Of a DNA stretch of 64,000 bases, positions 36,657 to 45,121 are shown in pieces. The translations under genes and the position numbers were made by a program. The notes under the pieces are model-generated. The model saw only the letters and a list, made by a program, of their open reading frames with translations, did not search any database and was not told the DNA's origin. The first letter of the stretch is position 1; every line of letters begins with the position of its first letter. The stretch is from Novosphingobium mangrovisedimenti (GTDB lineage Bacteria; Pseudomonadota; Alphaproteobacteria; Sphingomonadales; Sphingomonadaceae), in the NCBI RefSeq assembly GCF_025153475.1, contig NZ_JANZXA010000015.1, positions 1 through 64,000 on the forward strand, read 5' to 3'.

Positions 36657-36684
36657 TTGACGCACTGCGGCAAACAAATATATA
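36657..36684 (+). promoter_or_regulatory. Sigma-70-type promoter of the RND efflux operon
   Basis: TTGACG (36657-36662) and TATATA (36679-36684) with a 16-bp spacer. It is flanked by operator 1 on the upstream side and overlapped by operator 2 at the -10, the usual layout for TetR repression. Confidence 0.75.
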
Positions 36685-36696
36685 CCAATCGGTATA
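36681..36696. promoter_or_regulatory. TetR operator 2 of the efflux operon
   Basis: TATACCAATCGGTATA overlaps the -10 element and predicted transcription start. It is the reverse-orientation twin of operator 1 (core ACCAATCGGT versus ACCGATTGGT). Confidence 0.78.
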
Positions 36697-36730
36697 GAAC
36701 AAAGCCTTCCAAATCGGCGCTGGAGGTCGA

Positions 36731-36899
36731 ATGACTGAAAACCCCGTGCCGGTTCTGGCTGGCTGATTTCGGTGCCGCCTGTCCCCGCAGGTGGTTCCTG
36801 ACAACACGAACTCGAAGCAGCCAGCCACGCCGGGGCTATCGCCCGTGCGCGTGGCTGGCTGTGCCCCCCGATTTTCCGGCACCCTTGCGCCGGAAATCG
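36731..36899 (+). promoter_or_regulatory. Structured mRNA leader with an 11-codon leader peptide and mutually exclusive hairpins
   Basis: A leader ORF (ATG 36731, TGA 36764-36766, peptide MTENPVPVLAG) has a GGAGG ribosome site 4 bases upstream. Its end contains segment A (36756-36765, TGGCTGGCTG). Segment B (36818-36830) is complementary both to A (10 bp) and to segment C (36849-36861, 13 bp perfect). A further stem D pairs 36869-36880 with 36889-36899 with one bulge. A ribosome finishing the leader peptide would cover A and allow B:C. No T-run follows, so the output (Rho, translation or stability) is unclear. Confidence 0.5.
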
Positions 36900-36967
36900 T
36901 CCCGGCGCGCGTCCTTCCCCCCTCCCGCCTCGGGGCGCGCGCCGGGTCCTTCCTGGAGTAACGAAAC

Positions 36968-37375
36968 ATGGCCTTCATCGATTTCAAGGATGCAGAGCCG
37001 GGGACGCCTTTGGCTTCGGTCGCCAGCATGGCGGCCGAACATCGGGCGTCGCCCATTGTCGATGCGCTGACGGCACTCGAGCGCCGCGTCATCGAACTGG
37101 CCCGCGAGGATGATCTCGAAACCTTGCGTCCACCGCGCACGCGGGGCTGGTTCGCGCGTCTGATCCTGGGCCCGATGCCGGCGTCGCCGATGCTGGCCAA
37201 CGAACGCCTGGAAAGCCTGCGCCGGCTTGCGGTGCAGGCCTGGCACCATGGCTACAACCTGCCGGTCTCCGCGCAGGAGGAGGCCCTGGCCGCAGGGTTC
37301 AGCGAGCACCAGGTCGGTGCCGTCCTCGACACTATCGGGCGCCTGCGCGCGCCTTTCCGGAGGCTTTCCGCGTGA
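36968..37375 (+). CDS. Small unknown protein heading the RND efflux operon
   Basis: A 135-aa soluble, helix-rich protein with no signal peptide or membrane segment. Nothing in it matches a family I know. Visible features: HRASPIVDALTALERRVIELAREDDLE (helical), a PPRTRGWFARLILGP segment, and a C-terminal helix pair EEALAAGFSEHQVGAVLDTIG that looks like a UBA- or HTH-like bundle. A GGAG site lies 10 bases before the ATG. Its TGA overlaps the GTG of the adaptor gene (GTGA), so it is coupled to pump synthesis. A regulator or an accessory subunit are both open. Confidence 0.7.
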   Translation: MAFIDFKDAEPGTPLASVASMAAEHRASPIVDALTALERRVIELAREDDLETLRPPRTRGWFARLILGPMPASPMLANERLESLRRLAVQAWHHGYNLPVSAQEEALAAGFSEHQVGAVLDTIGRLRAPFRRLSA

Positions 37376-38661
37376 ACTATTCGACAGCCATCGAAACGCC
37401 TGAAGCGAGCGTGGCGGAAATTGCCGAAACGCGCGAACGCCGCCCGCATCGCCGCAACGTGGCGATTGTCGCGATTGCGGCATTGGCGGCGGCGGGCATC
37501 GGCTGGAAGCTGTTCCATGGCACCGCTGCTGAAGCGGTGCCGCCGCCGGTTCCCACTGTTCAGGCCGCGTATCCGCTGGTGCGCGACGTGACCGAGTGGG
37601 ACGACTACGTGGGCCGCTTCGCGCCGAGCAAGACGGTGGAAGTCCGCCCGCGTGTCTCGGGTGCGATCACGCGCATCCACTTCCGGGATGGCGATTTCGT
37701 CCGCAAGGGGCAGCCCTTGTTCACGGTCGACCCGCGTCCCTATCGGGCCGCCCTGGCCGAAACGCAGGCCGATGTCGCCGCAGCGCGCAGTGCACTGGCA
37801 CTGGCCAAGTCTGACTACGGCCGCGTAGCCGGTCTCACAGGCGACGAGGCCATTGCCGCGAGCGAGGTCGATCAATTGCGCACGCGCGTCCGCTCGGCGT
37901 CGGCCGCGCTGGCTGCCGCGCAGGCGCGCGAACGCCAGCGTGCGCTCGATGTCGAGTTCGCGACTGTCCGCGCGCCGATCTCGGGGCGGATTTCGGATCG
38001 CCGCGTGGATGTCGGCAACCTCGTCTCGGGCGATAGCGGCGCCAATGCCACTCTGCTGACGACGATCAACGCCGTCGATCCGATCTACTTCACGTTCGAC
38101 GCTTCGGAGGCGCTGTTCCTCAAGACCCAGCGCGACCGGGCCGGGAAAAAGGCCCCGGCCGACGTGCAGGTGCGCCTGCAGGACGAGACGGCCTACCGCT
38201 GGACCGGCAAGCTCGACTTCACCGACAACGGGCTCGATCCGCGCTCGGGGACCATTCGCGTGCGCGCCGTGCTCGACAATCCCGACGGCTTCCTGACGCC
38301 GGGCATGTTCGGCAACATGCGCCTAGCCGACAGCGGCACCGTCAAGGCCATGCTGGTGCCCGACGATGCCGTCCATTCCGACCAGGCGCGCAAGATCGTG
38401 CTCACTGTCGGCAAGGACGGCATGGTTGACGCCAAGCCGGTCGATCTCGGCCCGATGGTGGGCGGCCTGCGCGTGATCCGTTCGGGCCTGACGCCTGCCG
38501 ACAGGATCGTGGTCTCGAACTATCAGGGCGCCGTTGCCGGGGCTAAGGTTCAGACCAGCCGCGGCACGATCGCGGTGGACCCCGCGACGGAAAAGGCGCC
38601 GGGCGCGGTTCCCGCCGGACCGTCCGAGCCGGTGGCCGCACAGGCGACCCTGGCCAACTGA
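37372..38661 (+). CDS. RND efflux periplasmic adaptor (MexE-like)
   Basis: A 429-aa membrane-fusion protein anchored by a helix at about 29-46. It shows the lipoyl halves (VRPRVSGAITRIHFRDGDFVRKGQPLF and VRAPISGRISDRRVDVGNLV), a helical hairpin between them (about 125-190), the beta-barrel YFTFDASEALFL, and a membrane-proximal domain with GTIRVRAVLDNPDGFLTPGMFGNMRL. It joins the inner-membrane pump to the outer-membrane channel, both of which follow directly. The GTG start overlaps the preceding stop. The Ala/Pro-rich tail after about residue 400 is dispensable-looking. Confidence 0.94.
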   Translation: MNYSTAIETPEASVAEIAETRERRPHRRNVAIVAIAALAAAGIGWKLFHGTAAEAVPPPVPTVQAAYPLVRDVTEWDDYVGRFAPSKTVEVRPRVSGAITRIHFRDGDFVRKGQPLFTVDPRPYRAALAETQADVAAARSALALAKSDYGRVAGLTGDEAIAASEVDQLRTRVRSASAALAAAQARERQRALDVEFATVRAPISGRISDRRVDVGNLVSGDSGANATLLTTINAVDPIYFTFDASEALFLKTQRDRAGKKAPADVQVRLQDETAYRWTGKLDFTDNGLDPRSGTIRVRAVLDNPDGFLTPGMFGNMRLADSGTVKAMLVPDDAVHSDQARKIVLTVGKDGMVDAKPVDLGPMVGGLRVIRSGLTPADRIVVSNYQGAVAGAKVQTSRGTIAVDPATEKAPGAVPAGPSEPVAAQATLAN

Positions 38662-38719
38662 TTCACCCGTAACGGAGGCGTCCGTCCGCCGGTCGCCGCC
38701 AACTCAGGGGCACATATCC

Positions 38720-41700
38720 ATGCGATTTTCCCGGTTCTTCATCGACCGGCCGATTTTCGCGGGCGTCATCGCGGTGATCATCACCGTGGTGGGGGCGCTC
38801 GCGTTCATCGGCCTTCCCATCACCCAGTACCCCGACATCGTCCCGCCCACGGTGACGGTGAGCGCGCAATATCCGGGCGCTTCCGCCGAGACCGTGGCCG
38901 ATACCGTCGCCGCACCGATCGAACAGGAGATCAACGGCGTCGACAACATGCTCTACATGGGCTCGCAGTCGACCGGAGACGGCAAGGTCATCATCACCGT
39001 CACGTTCAAGATCGGCACCGATCTAGACGAGGCGCAGGTCCTCGTGCAGAACCGGGTGGCGGTGGCCACGCCGCGCCTGCCGGAGGAAGTGCAGCGTCTG
39101 GGCGTGGTGACCCGCAAGTCCTCGCCGGACTTCCTGATGGTCGTGAACCTGCAGTCGCCCGACGGTTCGCTCGATCGCGACTACATCTCCAACTATGCAC
39201 TCACGCAGGTGAAGGACAAGCTGGCGCGGCTTGATGGCGTGGGCGATGTCCGCCTGTTCGGTGCGCGTGACTATGGTATGCGCATCTGGATCGATCCGGG
39301 CAAGGCCGCCGCTCTCGACCTGACCGCGGGCGAGATCGTTCAGGCACTGCGCGCGCAGAACGTGCAGGTTTCCGCCGGTGCGCTGGGCCAGCCGCCGTTC
39401 GACCAGGGCAATGCCTATCAGATCGGCGTCGAGATGCAGGGGCGCCTCAAGACGCCCGAGCAGTTCGCCAACGTCGTGGTCCGCACCGATCCGGATGGCC
39501 GGCAGGTGCGCGTGCGCGATGTCGCCCGCGTGGAGCTGGGCGCGCAGGACTATGGCACCAACACCTACCTTTCGGGCAAGCCGACCGTGGTCATCGCGGT
39601 CCTGCAGCGCCCGGGTTCCAACGCCCTCGAGGCGGCGCAGGCGGTGCGGGCCGAGATGGACGATCTCGCCACGTCTTTCCCGCAGGGCCTCGAATACAGC
39701 GTGATCTACAACCCGACCGAGTTCATCGGCCAGTCGATCGACGCGGTGTACCAGACGCTGTTCGAAGCGGTGGTGCTGGTGGTGCTGGTCATCCTTGTGT
39801 TCCTGCAGAATTGGCGCGCGGCGATCATCCCGATCATTGCCATCCCGGTCTCGCTGGTCGGCACGGCGGTGATGCTGGCGGCGACGGGCTATTCGCTCAA
39901 CAACCTCTCGCTGTTCGGGCTCGTGCTGGCGATCGGCATCGTCGTCGACGACGCGATCGTCGTGGTCGAGAACGTCGAGCGCTACATCGAGGAGGGGATG
40001 ACGCCGATCGAGGCGGCCCGGCGCTCGATGGACGAAGTTTCCGGCGCGCTTGTCGCCATCGTGCTCGTGCTTTGCGCGGTCTTCGTGCCGACGCTGTTCA
40101 TTTCCGGCATCTCGGGTGAATTCTACAAGCAGTTCGCCGTCACCATCTCGACCGCGACGGTGATTTCGCTGCTGCTTTCGCTCACCCTTTCGCCGGCTCT
40201 GGGCGCGATCCTGCTGCGCGAACGCCACGACGTGCCGGACGATGCGCCGCGCTGGAAGCGGTTCCTGCAGAATGCGGGAGATCGCTTCAACCATGGCTTC
40301 GAGCGCATGAGCGAGGCCTATGCGAAGCTGACGCTGCGGCTGGTGAAGCGCCCGCTACGGATGATGGCGACTTACGGAGGGCTCATCGCCGCGACTGTGG
40401 GCCTGTTCTGGGCGACGCCGACCGGCTTTGTGCCACAGCAGGACCAGGGCTACTTCCTTGCCGCCGTCTTCCTGCCGCCGGGCTCTTCGCTCTCGCGCAC
40501 GGACGAGGCGATGCAGGACGTGGCGAAGCGCATCCTGCCGATCAAGGGCCTGCGCGGGGCGGTGATGTTCGCCGGGCTCCACGGTCCGTCGCGTACGCAG
40601 ACGCCCGATGCCGCCGCGATCTACTTCCCCTTCAAGAGCTTCGAGGAACGCAAGAAACTGGGTGCGACCTATGAAGGCATCATGCAGCAGGCGCATGCCG
40701 CGCTGGCGGGGTTCGACAAGGGGCATGTGATCCTGCTGCCGCCGCCGACCATCAATGGCATTGTCCCTCCGGGCGGCTACCGGATGATCGTGGAGGACAA
40801 GAACGGGCGCGGCTATGCCGAGCTTGCCAAGGCTGCCGGTCCGATGCTGGCGCAGGCCAACCAGTCGCCCGAACTGCGGCAGGTCTATACCCTGTTCAAC
40901 ATGAACACGCCGCGCGTCTATGCCGATGTCGACCGGCGCAAGGCCGACTTGCTGGGTGTCCCGCCGGAACGGGTGTTCGAGGCCTTGCAGGTCTATCTCG
41001 GTTCGGCATTCGTCAACGACTTCAACCTGCTGGGGCGCACATATCGCGTCACTGCGCAGGCGGATGCGCCCTACCGGGGCACGACGGCGGACATCGCCAA
41101 CCTGAAGACCCGCTCGAACTCCGGGGCCATGGTGCCGATCGGTTCGGTGGCCACTTTCCAGGACAAGACCGGGCCTTACCGCGTGGTGCGCTATAACCTG
41201 CAGAGGGCGATCGAGGTCGACGGCAGTGTGGCACCCGGCTTCTCCACAGGGCAAGCGCTGGCGACCATGGAACGGATCGCCGACGATACGCTGCCGGCCG
41301 GCTACGATCACGAGTGGACTGGCATTGCCTACCAGCAGTCGACGGCGGGCAATACCGCGGGCGTGGTGTTCGGCATGGCGGTGCTCTTCGTCTTCCTCGT
41401 GCTCGCCGCGCAGTACGAGAGCCTGACGCTGCCGCTGGCGATCATCCTGATCGTGCCGATGTGCCTGTTCGCGGCCATGCTGGGCGTGAACCTGAGGGGG
41501 ATGGACAACAACATCCTGACGCAGATCGGTCTCGTCGTGCTCATCGCGCTGGCCGCCAAGAATGCGATCCTCGTGGTCGAATTCGCCAAGCAGGCCGAGG
41601 ACGAGCGCGGCATGTCGACGGTGGAAGCCGCCGTCTATGCGGCCCGTACCCGGTTGCGCCCGATCCTGATGACCAGCTTCGCCTTCATCCTCGGCACGGT

Positions 41701-41905
41701 GCCGCTGGTGATTGCCACGGGCGCGGGCGCGGAGCTGCGGCAGGCGCTGGGCACGGCGGTGTTCTTCGGCATGACGGGCGTGACGGTCTTCGGCCTGCTC
41801 TTCACGCCGACGTTCTATGTCGTGTGCCGCAAGCTCGCGGCCCGGTTGCGGCGGAGAGACTCCGGCCCAAGCCGTCCCAGCCACGCCTTGCAGCCCGCGG
41901 AATGA
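38720..41905 (+). CDS. HAE1-family RND multidrug efflux pump (MexF-like)
   Basis: Proton-driven inner-membrane exporter of 1061 aa, the normal length, with 12 membrane helices and two large periplasmic loops. It starts FSRFFIDRPIFAGVIAVIIT, the family's TM1 motif, then GLPITQYPDIVPPTVTV. The proton-relay pair is Asp410-Asp411 (GIVVDDAIVVVEN) and the partner Lys is at 947 (ALAAKNAILVVEFAKQ). All are intact. The ATG at 38720 is chosen since the family N-terminus begins there. The stop overlaps a possible upstream ATG of the channel gene. Confidence 0.96.
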   Translation: MRFSRFFIDRPIFAGVIAVIITVVGALAFIGLPITQYPDIVPPTVTVSAQYPGASAETVADTVAAPIEQEINGVDNMLYMGSQSTGDGKVIITVTFKIGTDLDEAQVLVQNRVAVATPRLPEEVQRLGVVTRKSSPDFLMVVNLQSPDGSLDRDYISNYALTQVKDKLARLDGVGDVRLFGARDYGMRIWIDPGKAAALDLTAGEIVQALRAQNVQVSAGALGQPPFDQGNAYQIGVEMQGRLKTPEQFANVVVRTDPDGRQVRVRDVARVELGAQDYGTNTYLSGKPTVVIAVLQRPGSNALEAAQAVRAEMDDLATSFPQGLEYSVIYNPTEFIGQSIDAVYQTLFEAVVLVVLVILVFLQNWRAAIIPIIAIPVSLVGTAVMLAATGYSLNNLSLFGLVLAIGIVVDDAIVVVENVERYIEEGMTPIEAARRSMDEVSGALVAIVLVLCAVFVPTLFISGISGEFYKQFAVTISTATVISLLLSLTLSPALGAILLRERHDVPDDAPRWKRFLQNAGDRFNHGFERMSEAYAKLTLRLVKRPLRMMATYGGLIAATVGLFWATPTGFVPQQDQGYFLAAVFLPPGSSLSRTDEAMQDVAKRILPIKGLRGAVMFAGLHGPSRTQTPDAAAIYFPFKSFEERKKLGATYEGIMQQAHAALAGFDKGHVILLPPPTINGIVPPGGYRMIVEDKNGRGYAELAKAAGPMLAQANQSPELRQVYTLFNMNTPRVYADVDRRKADLLGVPPERVFEALQVYLGSAFVNDFNLLGRTYRVTAQADAPYRGTTADIANLKTRSNSGAMVPIGSVATFQDKTGPYRVVRYNLQRAIEVDGSVAPGFSTGQALATMERIADDTLPAGYDHEWTGIAYQQSTAGNTAGVVFGMAVLFVFLVLAAQYESLTLPLAIILIVPMCLFAAMLGVNLRGMDNNILTQIGLVVLIALAAKNAILVVEFAKQAEDERGMSTVEAAVYAARTRLRPILMTSFAFILGTVPLVIATGAGAELRQALGTAVFFGMTGVTVFGLLFTPTFYVVCRKLAARLRRRDSGPSRPSHALQPAE

Positions 41906-41919
41906 AAGGGAAAGAAGCG

Positions 41920-43383
41920 ATGAAAATGCGAAACCTCGTCGCGGCGCTGCTTGCCGCGACCAGCCTCGCAGCCTGCGCTGCCGGCCCCGACTACGTCGCG
42001 CCGGCCCTGCCGGCTGCGGGAGACGCGCCCTTCGCGGGAAGTACATCGCCCGAAGTCGTCACCACGTCGCCGGACGATCACTGGTGGCGGCTCTACGACG
42101 ATCCGGTGCTGAACGGACTGGTCGTCGATGCGCTGGCGGCCAACACCGATGTGCGTGTGGCGGTGGCCCGGATCGAGCGGGCCCGGGCGAGCCTTCGCGG
42201 CGCGCGTTCCGATGCCTTGCCGCAAACCGCGATCAGCGGCTCTGGCACGTACGGCCGCGCCGCCGAGAGCCAGGTCCCGCCGGGGACGGACAGGGAAGGC
42301 CGGACGGTCGACGGGCAACTGGCCGTCAGCTACGAACTCGATCTGTTCGGCCGCGTCCGGCGCGGTATCGAGGCTTCGCGCGCCGATCTGGGCGCCGCGC
42401 GCGAAAATGCCGATGCGGTGCGCGTGACCGTGGTCGCGGATACCGTCCGGGCCTATGTCGATGCCACCAGCGCGGCGGAACAGCTGGCCGTGGCGCACCG
42501 CACGGTGGACTTGCTGGACCGCTCGGTGCGGATCACCAGCGCCCGGTTCGAGCGCGGCCTCAACGAACGTCTGGACGTGATCCGCCTCATGCAGCTGCGC
42601 GACCAGCAGGCGGCGGAAATTCCCTCGCTGCAGGCCACGCGCGATGCCGCGCTGTTCCGTCTCGCGACACTGACCGGGCGCACGCCGCAGGATCTTCCGG
42701 CGGCGGTGCGGGAACGGACGACAACGCCCGACGTGGCTCAGCCGATCCCGGTCGGCGACGGACGCACGCTCCTTGCCCGCCGTCCCGACGTGAAGGCTGC
42801 CGAAAGGCGCCTTGCCGCCGATACGGCGCGGATCGGCGTGGCGACGGCGGACCTCTATCCGAAGATCACGCTGGGCGGGTCGGTCGGCACGACAGCGGTC
42901 GGCGCGACCGACGTGTTCGGCGCGGGACCGCTGCGCTGGCTGGTGGGGCCGCTGATCTCCTGGGCCTTCCCGAACCAGGAAGCCATCCGCGCGCGCATTG
43001 GCGCCGCCCGGGCGGATGTGCAGGCCGATCTCGCCACTTTCGACGGCACCGTGCTGAGGGCTCTGGAGGAGACCGAGACGGCCCTGTCCGCCTATCGCAA
43101 CGCGTTGTTGCGCAAGGAGCGGCTCGGGTCCGCGCGCGATGCGGCGGGGCGCGCGGCGAAAGTCAGCATCGCGCGTCAGGGCCGGGGGCAGATCGATGCG
43201 CTCGCCGTGCTCGATGCGCAGCGCACGCTGGCGCAATCGGAATCCACTTATGCGCAGGCGACGCGCGACGTGGCCTTCGCGCAAGTGGACCTGTTCCGTG
43301 CTCTGGGCGGCACGTGGCGGGACAAGACGCCGGTGGCGACCCGTTCCGTGACGGCAGGCGCGGGCGAAAGTCCGGTGGGCTGA
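41920..43383 (+). CDS. NodT-family outer-membrane channel lipoprotein of the RND system
   Basis: A 487-aa TolC-like lipoprotein. The signal is MKMRNLVAALLAATSLAAC with the lipid-modified Cys at 19. Both repeats of the fold are full length, including the barrel segments (ISGSGTYGR...VDGQLAVSYELDLFGRVRR, and ITLGGSVGTTA...LVGPLISWAFPN) and the helical blocks ADTVRAYVDATSAAEQL and LARRPDVKAAERRLAADTARIG. It contrasts with the shortened relative at 20775-21848. An in-frame ATG at 41902 overlaps the pump stop; 41920 is better placed for the signal. Confidence 0.94.
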   Translation: MKMRNLVAALLAATSLAACAAGPDYVAPALPAAGDAPFAGSTSPEVVTTSPDDHWWRLYDDPVLNGLVVDALAANTDVRVAVARIERARASLRGARSDALPQTAISGSGTYGRAAESQVPPGTDREGRTVDGQLAVSYELDLFGRVRRGIEASRADLGAARENADAVRVTVVADTVRAYVDATSAAEQLAVAHRTVDLLDRSVRITSARFERGLNERLDVIRLMQLRDQQAAEIPSLQATRDAALFRLATLTGRTPQDLPAAVRERTTTPDVAQPIPVGDGRTLLARRPDVKAAERRLAADTARIGVATADLYPKITLGGSVGTTAVGATDVFGAGPLRWLVGPLISWAFPNQEAIRARIGAARADVQADLATFDGTVLRALEETETALSAYRNALLRKERLGSARDAAGRAAKVSIARQGRGQIDALAVLDAQRTLAQSESTYAQATRDVAFAQVDLFRALGGTWRDKTPVATRSVTAGAGESPVG

Positions 43384-43405
43384 CTTCTTGCACTCCCGTC
43401 GATCT

Positions 43406-43432
43406 CGCGCAGGCGGGGATTCCGCCTGCGCG
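43406..43432 (+). terminator. Hairpin at the end of the RND operon
   Basis: A perfect 11-bp GC-rich stem (43406-43416 with 43422-43432) with a 5-base loop, 23 bp after the channel gene stop. There is no T-run, so it may act with Rho or only protect the 3' end. Confidence 0.5.
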
Positions 43433-43601
43433 CGTAGGAGCGTCGGCAGTGTGCATTCTTCTGCGGTTAATGAACGCGCGGCAGTGACATGATACTGCCC
43501 AGAGGCCGCTGCCGGTCGGCCGCGATATTTGGGCAGCGTTCACCAATATTTATTCGTATGCTCCTATCCCGCCTGTCTCGGAGTGGAGTAGGCGAGGATA
43601 G

Positions 43602-44318
43602 ATGGGCTTGTGGACGGAGAGGGCGGCGGCTCTGCTGGCGATCGCGCTGGCCGTGCCGTCCGTGCCGGCCATGGCCCGCGAGGACGGGGCAAGCGAGGAT
43701 TCCGCCTTCGAACTGTCCGCCAATGTCGGCCTTGTAAGCGACTACAGGTTTCGCGGCATCAGCCTGTCGGGCAGGGACCCGGCGATCCAGGGCGGTTTCG
43801 ACCTCAGTCACGATAGCGGCCTGTTCGTCGGGACCTGGGCCTCCAGCATCGCCGACTACAGCGGTTCGAACGTCGAGCTCGACATCTATGGCGGATATGC
43901 CGGGTCGTTCGAAGGTGTCGACTATTCGATCACGGCATTGGGATACTTCTACCCGGGCGGCAGCGGCGTCGACTATTTCGAGGTCCTGGGTACCGCGAGC
44001 ACGAGCTTTGGCCCGGCGACCGTCGGGCTGGATGCGGCGTGGGTCCCTTCGCAGGACAACTACGGCGGGAACAACTTCTACATGGCTGCGAAGACGGAGA
44101 TCCCCGTTGGCGAGACGCCCGTCAGCCTGTTCGGCCATCTCGGCTATGAAAACGGGGATTCCTACGACAACAAATGGGACTGGGAGGCGGGCATTTCCTA
44201 TGTCGCGGGGCCGCTGACGGCCTCGGTGTCCTATGTCGATACCAACTATTCCGGGGCGAACGAGTCTGGCCGCCTCGCCAGGGCGGGTGTAGTCGCAACG
44301 CTCGTCGCGAGCTTCTGA
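43602..44318 (+). CDS. TorF-family putative porin
   Basis: A 238-aa outer-membrane beta-barrel of the TorF/Gcw_chp family. Signal peptide ends near residue 24 (VPAMAR). It has the family opening FELSANVGLVSDYRFRGISLSGRDPAIQGGFDLSHDSGLFVGTWAS-like order, then alternating beta strands (VELDIYGGYAG, WDWEAGISYVAGPLTASVSY) and a final Phe. The substrate is unknown. It lies just upstream of the cyclase-like gene with a 14-bp gap, so the two may share a transcript. Confidence 0.88.
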   Translation: MGLWTERAAALLAIALAVPSVPAMAREDGASEDSAFELSANVGLVSDYRFRGISLSGRDPAIQGGFDLSHDSGLFVGTWASSIADYSGSNVELDIYGGYAGSFEGVDYSITALGYFYPGGSGVDYFEVLGTASTSFGPATVGLDAAWVPSQDNYGGNNFYMAAKTEIPVGETPVSLFGHLGYENGDSYDNKWDWEAGISYVAGPLTASVSYVDTNYSGANESGRLARAGVVATLVASF

Positions 44319-44332
44319 AACAGGCTGAAACG

Positions 44333-45121
44333 ATGTTCCGTCTCTTCCTTTCCGTCGACATGGTCGGATCGACCCAGTTCAAGGCCACCGCTGCTGCGCG
44401 CGGGGTCGACGGCTGGCTGGAGACGTTCCGCACGTTCTTCACCAACTTCCCGCTGATGCTGGTGGGGCAGATGGGCTTCGAATTCCTCGACGAGGAGGAG
44501 ACCCCTGCGGTGGATGTCTGGAAAGCCATGGGCGATGAAGTGATCTTCACCGCCCGGCCGTCCAGCCCCGAGGAACTCGTCGGCATCCTGCGCGTGCTGC
44601 TCCGGACCATGCGGCTCTACGAGGCGACACACTTTCCCAAACTGCCGCTGCGCCTCAAGGGCACGGCATGGCTCGCCGATTTTTCCGAGAACAACATCGC
44701 GCTCGAAATCCCGGAGCTGTCCTCCGGCGACGCTTCGCCGCACCTCGACTTCATCGGGCCGGATCTCGACCTTGGTTTCCGTCTCTCGAAGTTTGCGCGG
44801 CCCGCCAGCCTCGTGCTCTCGCTGGACCTCGTCGAAATGCTGCTCGAGGCCGACAATCGCTCGACCGTCGCCATGTACCTCGTCGGGCGCGAGGAGCTGA
44901 AGGGCGTGATGTTCGGCCGGCCCTATCCGATCATCTGGATGCACGATGCAGAGGAAGGCTTCGACTTCCTGCCCTGGGAAATCGAGGGTTGCCCCTACAT
45001 CGCCTCGGTCATGGACACGCAGCCGGCTTCCCCGGAAGCGCTGCGCCGGCAGATCGACGACATGCGCCTCTACCTGCGCAAGATGCATGGTCTCGAAAGG
45101 CCGCCCATCGCGTTCAGCTGA
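44333..45121 (+). CDS. Class III nucleotide-cyclase-like protein, soluble
   Basis: A 262-aa cytoplasmic protein whose motifs follow the class III cyclase order. The metal Asp motif FLSVDMVGST has Asp9. The second metal Asp is in AMGDEVIF (Asp68, about 59 residues on, longer than the usual 44). DLDLGFRLSKFARPASLVLS corresponds to the transition-state block, but the usual Asn of VNLAARL is Asp here, while the Arg is kept. It could be an altered cyclase, or a nucleotide-binding regulator. It converges on the RsbU gene and overlaps its end by 8 bp. Confidence 0.7.
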   Translation: MFRLFLSVDMVGSTQFKATAAARGVDGWLETFRTFFTNFPLMLVGQMGFEFLDEEETPAVDVWKAMGDEVIFTARPSSPEELVGILRVLLRTMRLYEATHFPKLPLRLKGTAWLADFSENNIALEIPELSSGDASPHLDFIGPDLDLGFRLSKFARPASLVLSLDLVEMLLEADNRSTVAMYLVGREELKGVMFGRPYPIIWMHDAEEGFDFLPWEIEGCPYIASVMDTQPASPEALRRQIDDMRLYLRKMHGLERPPIAFS

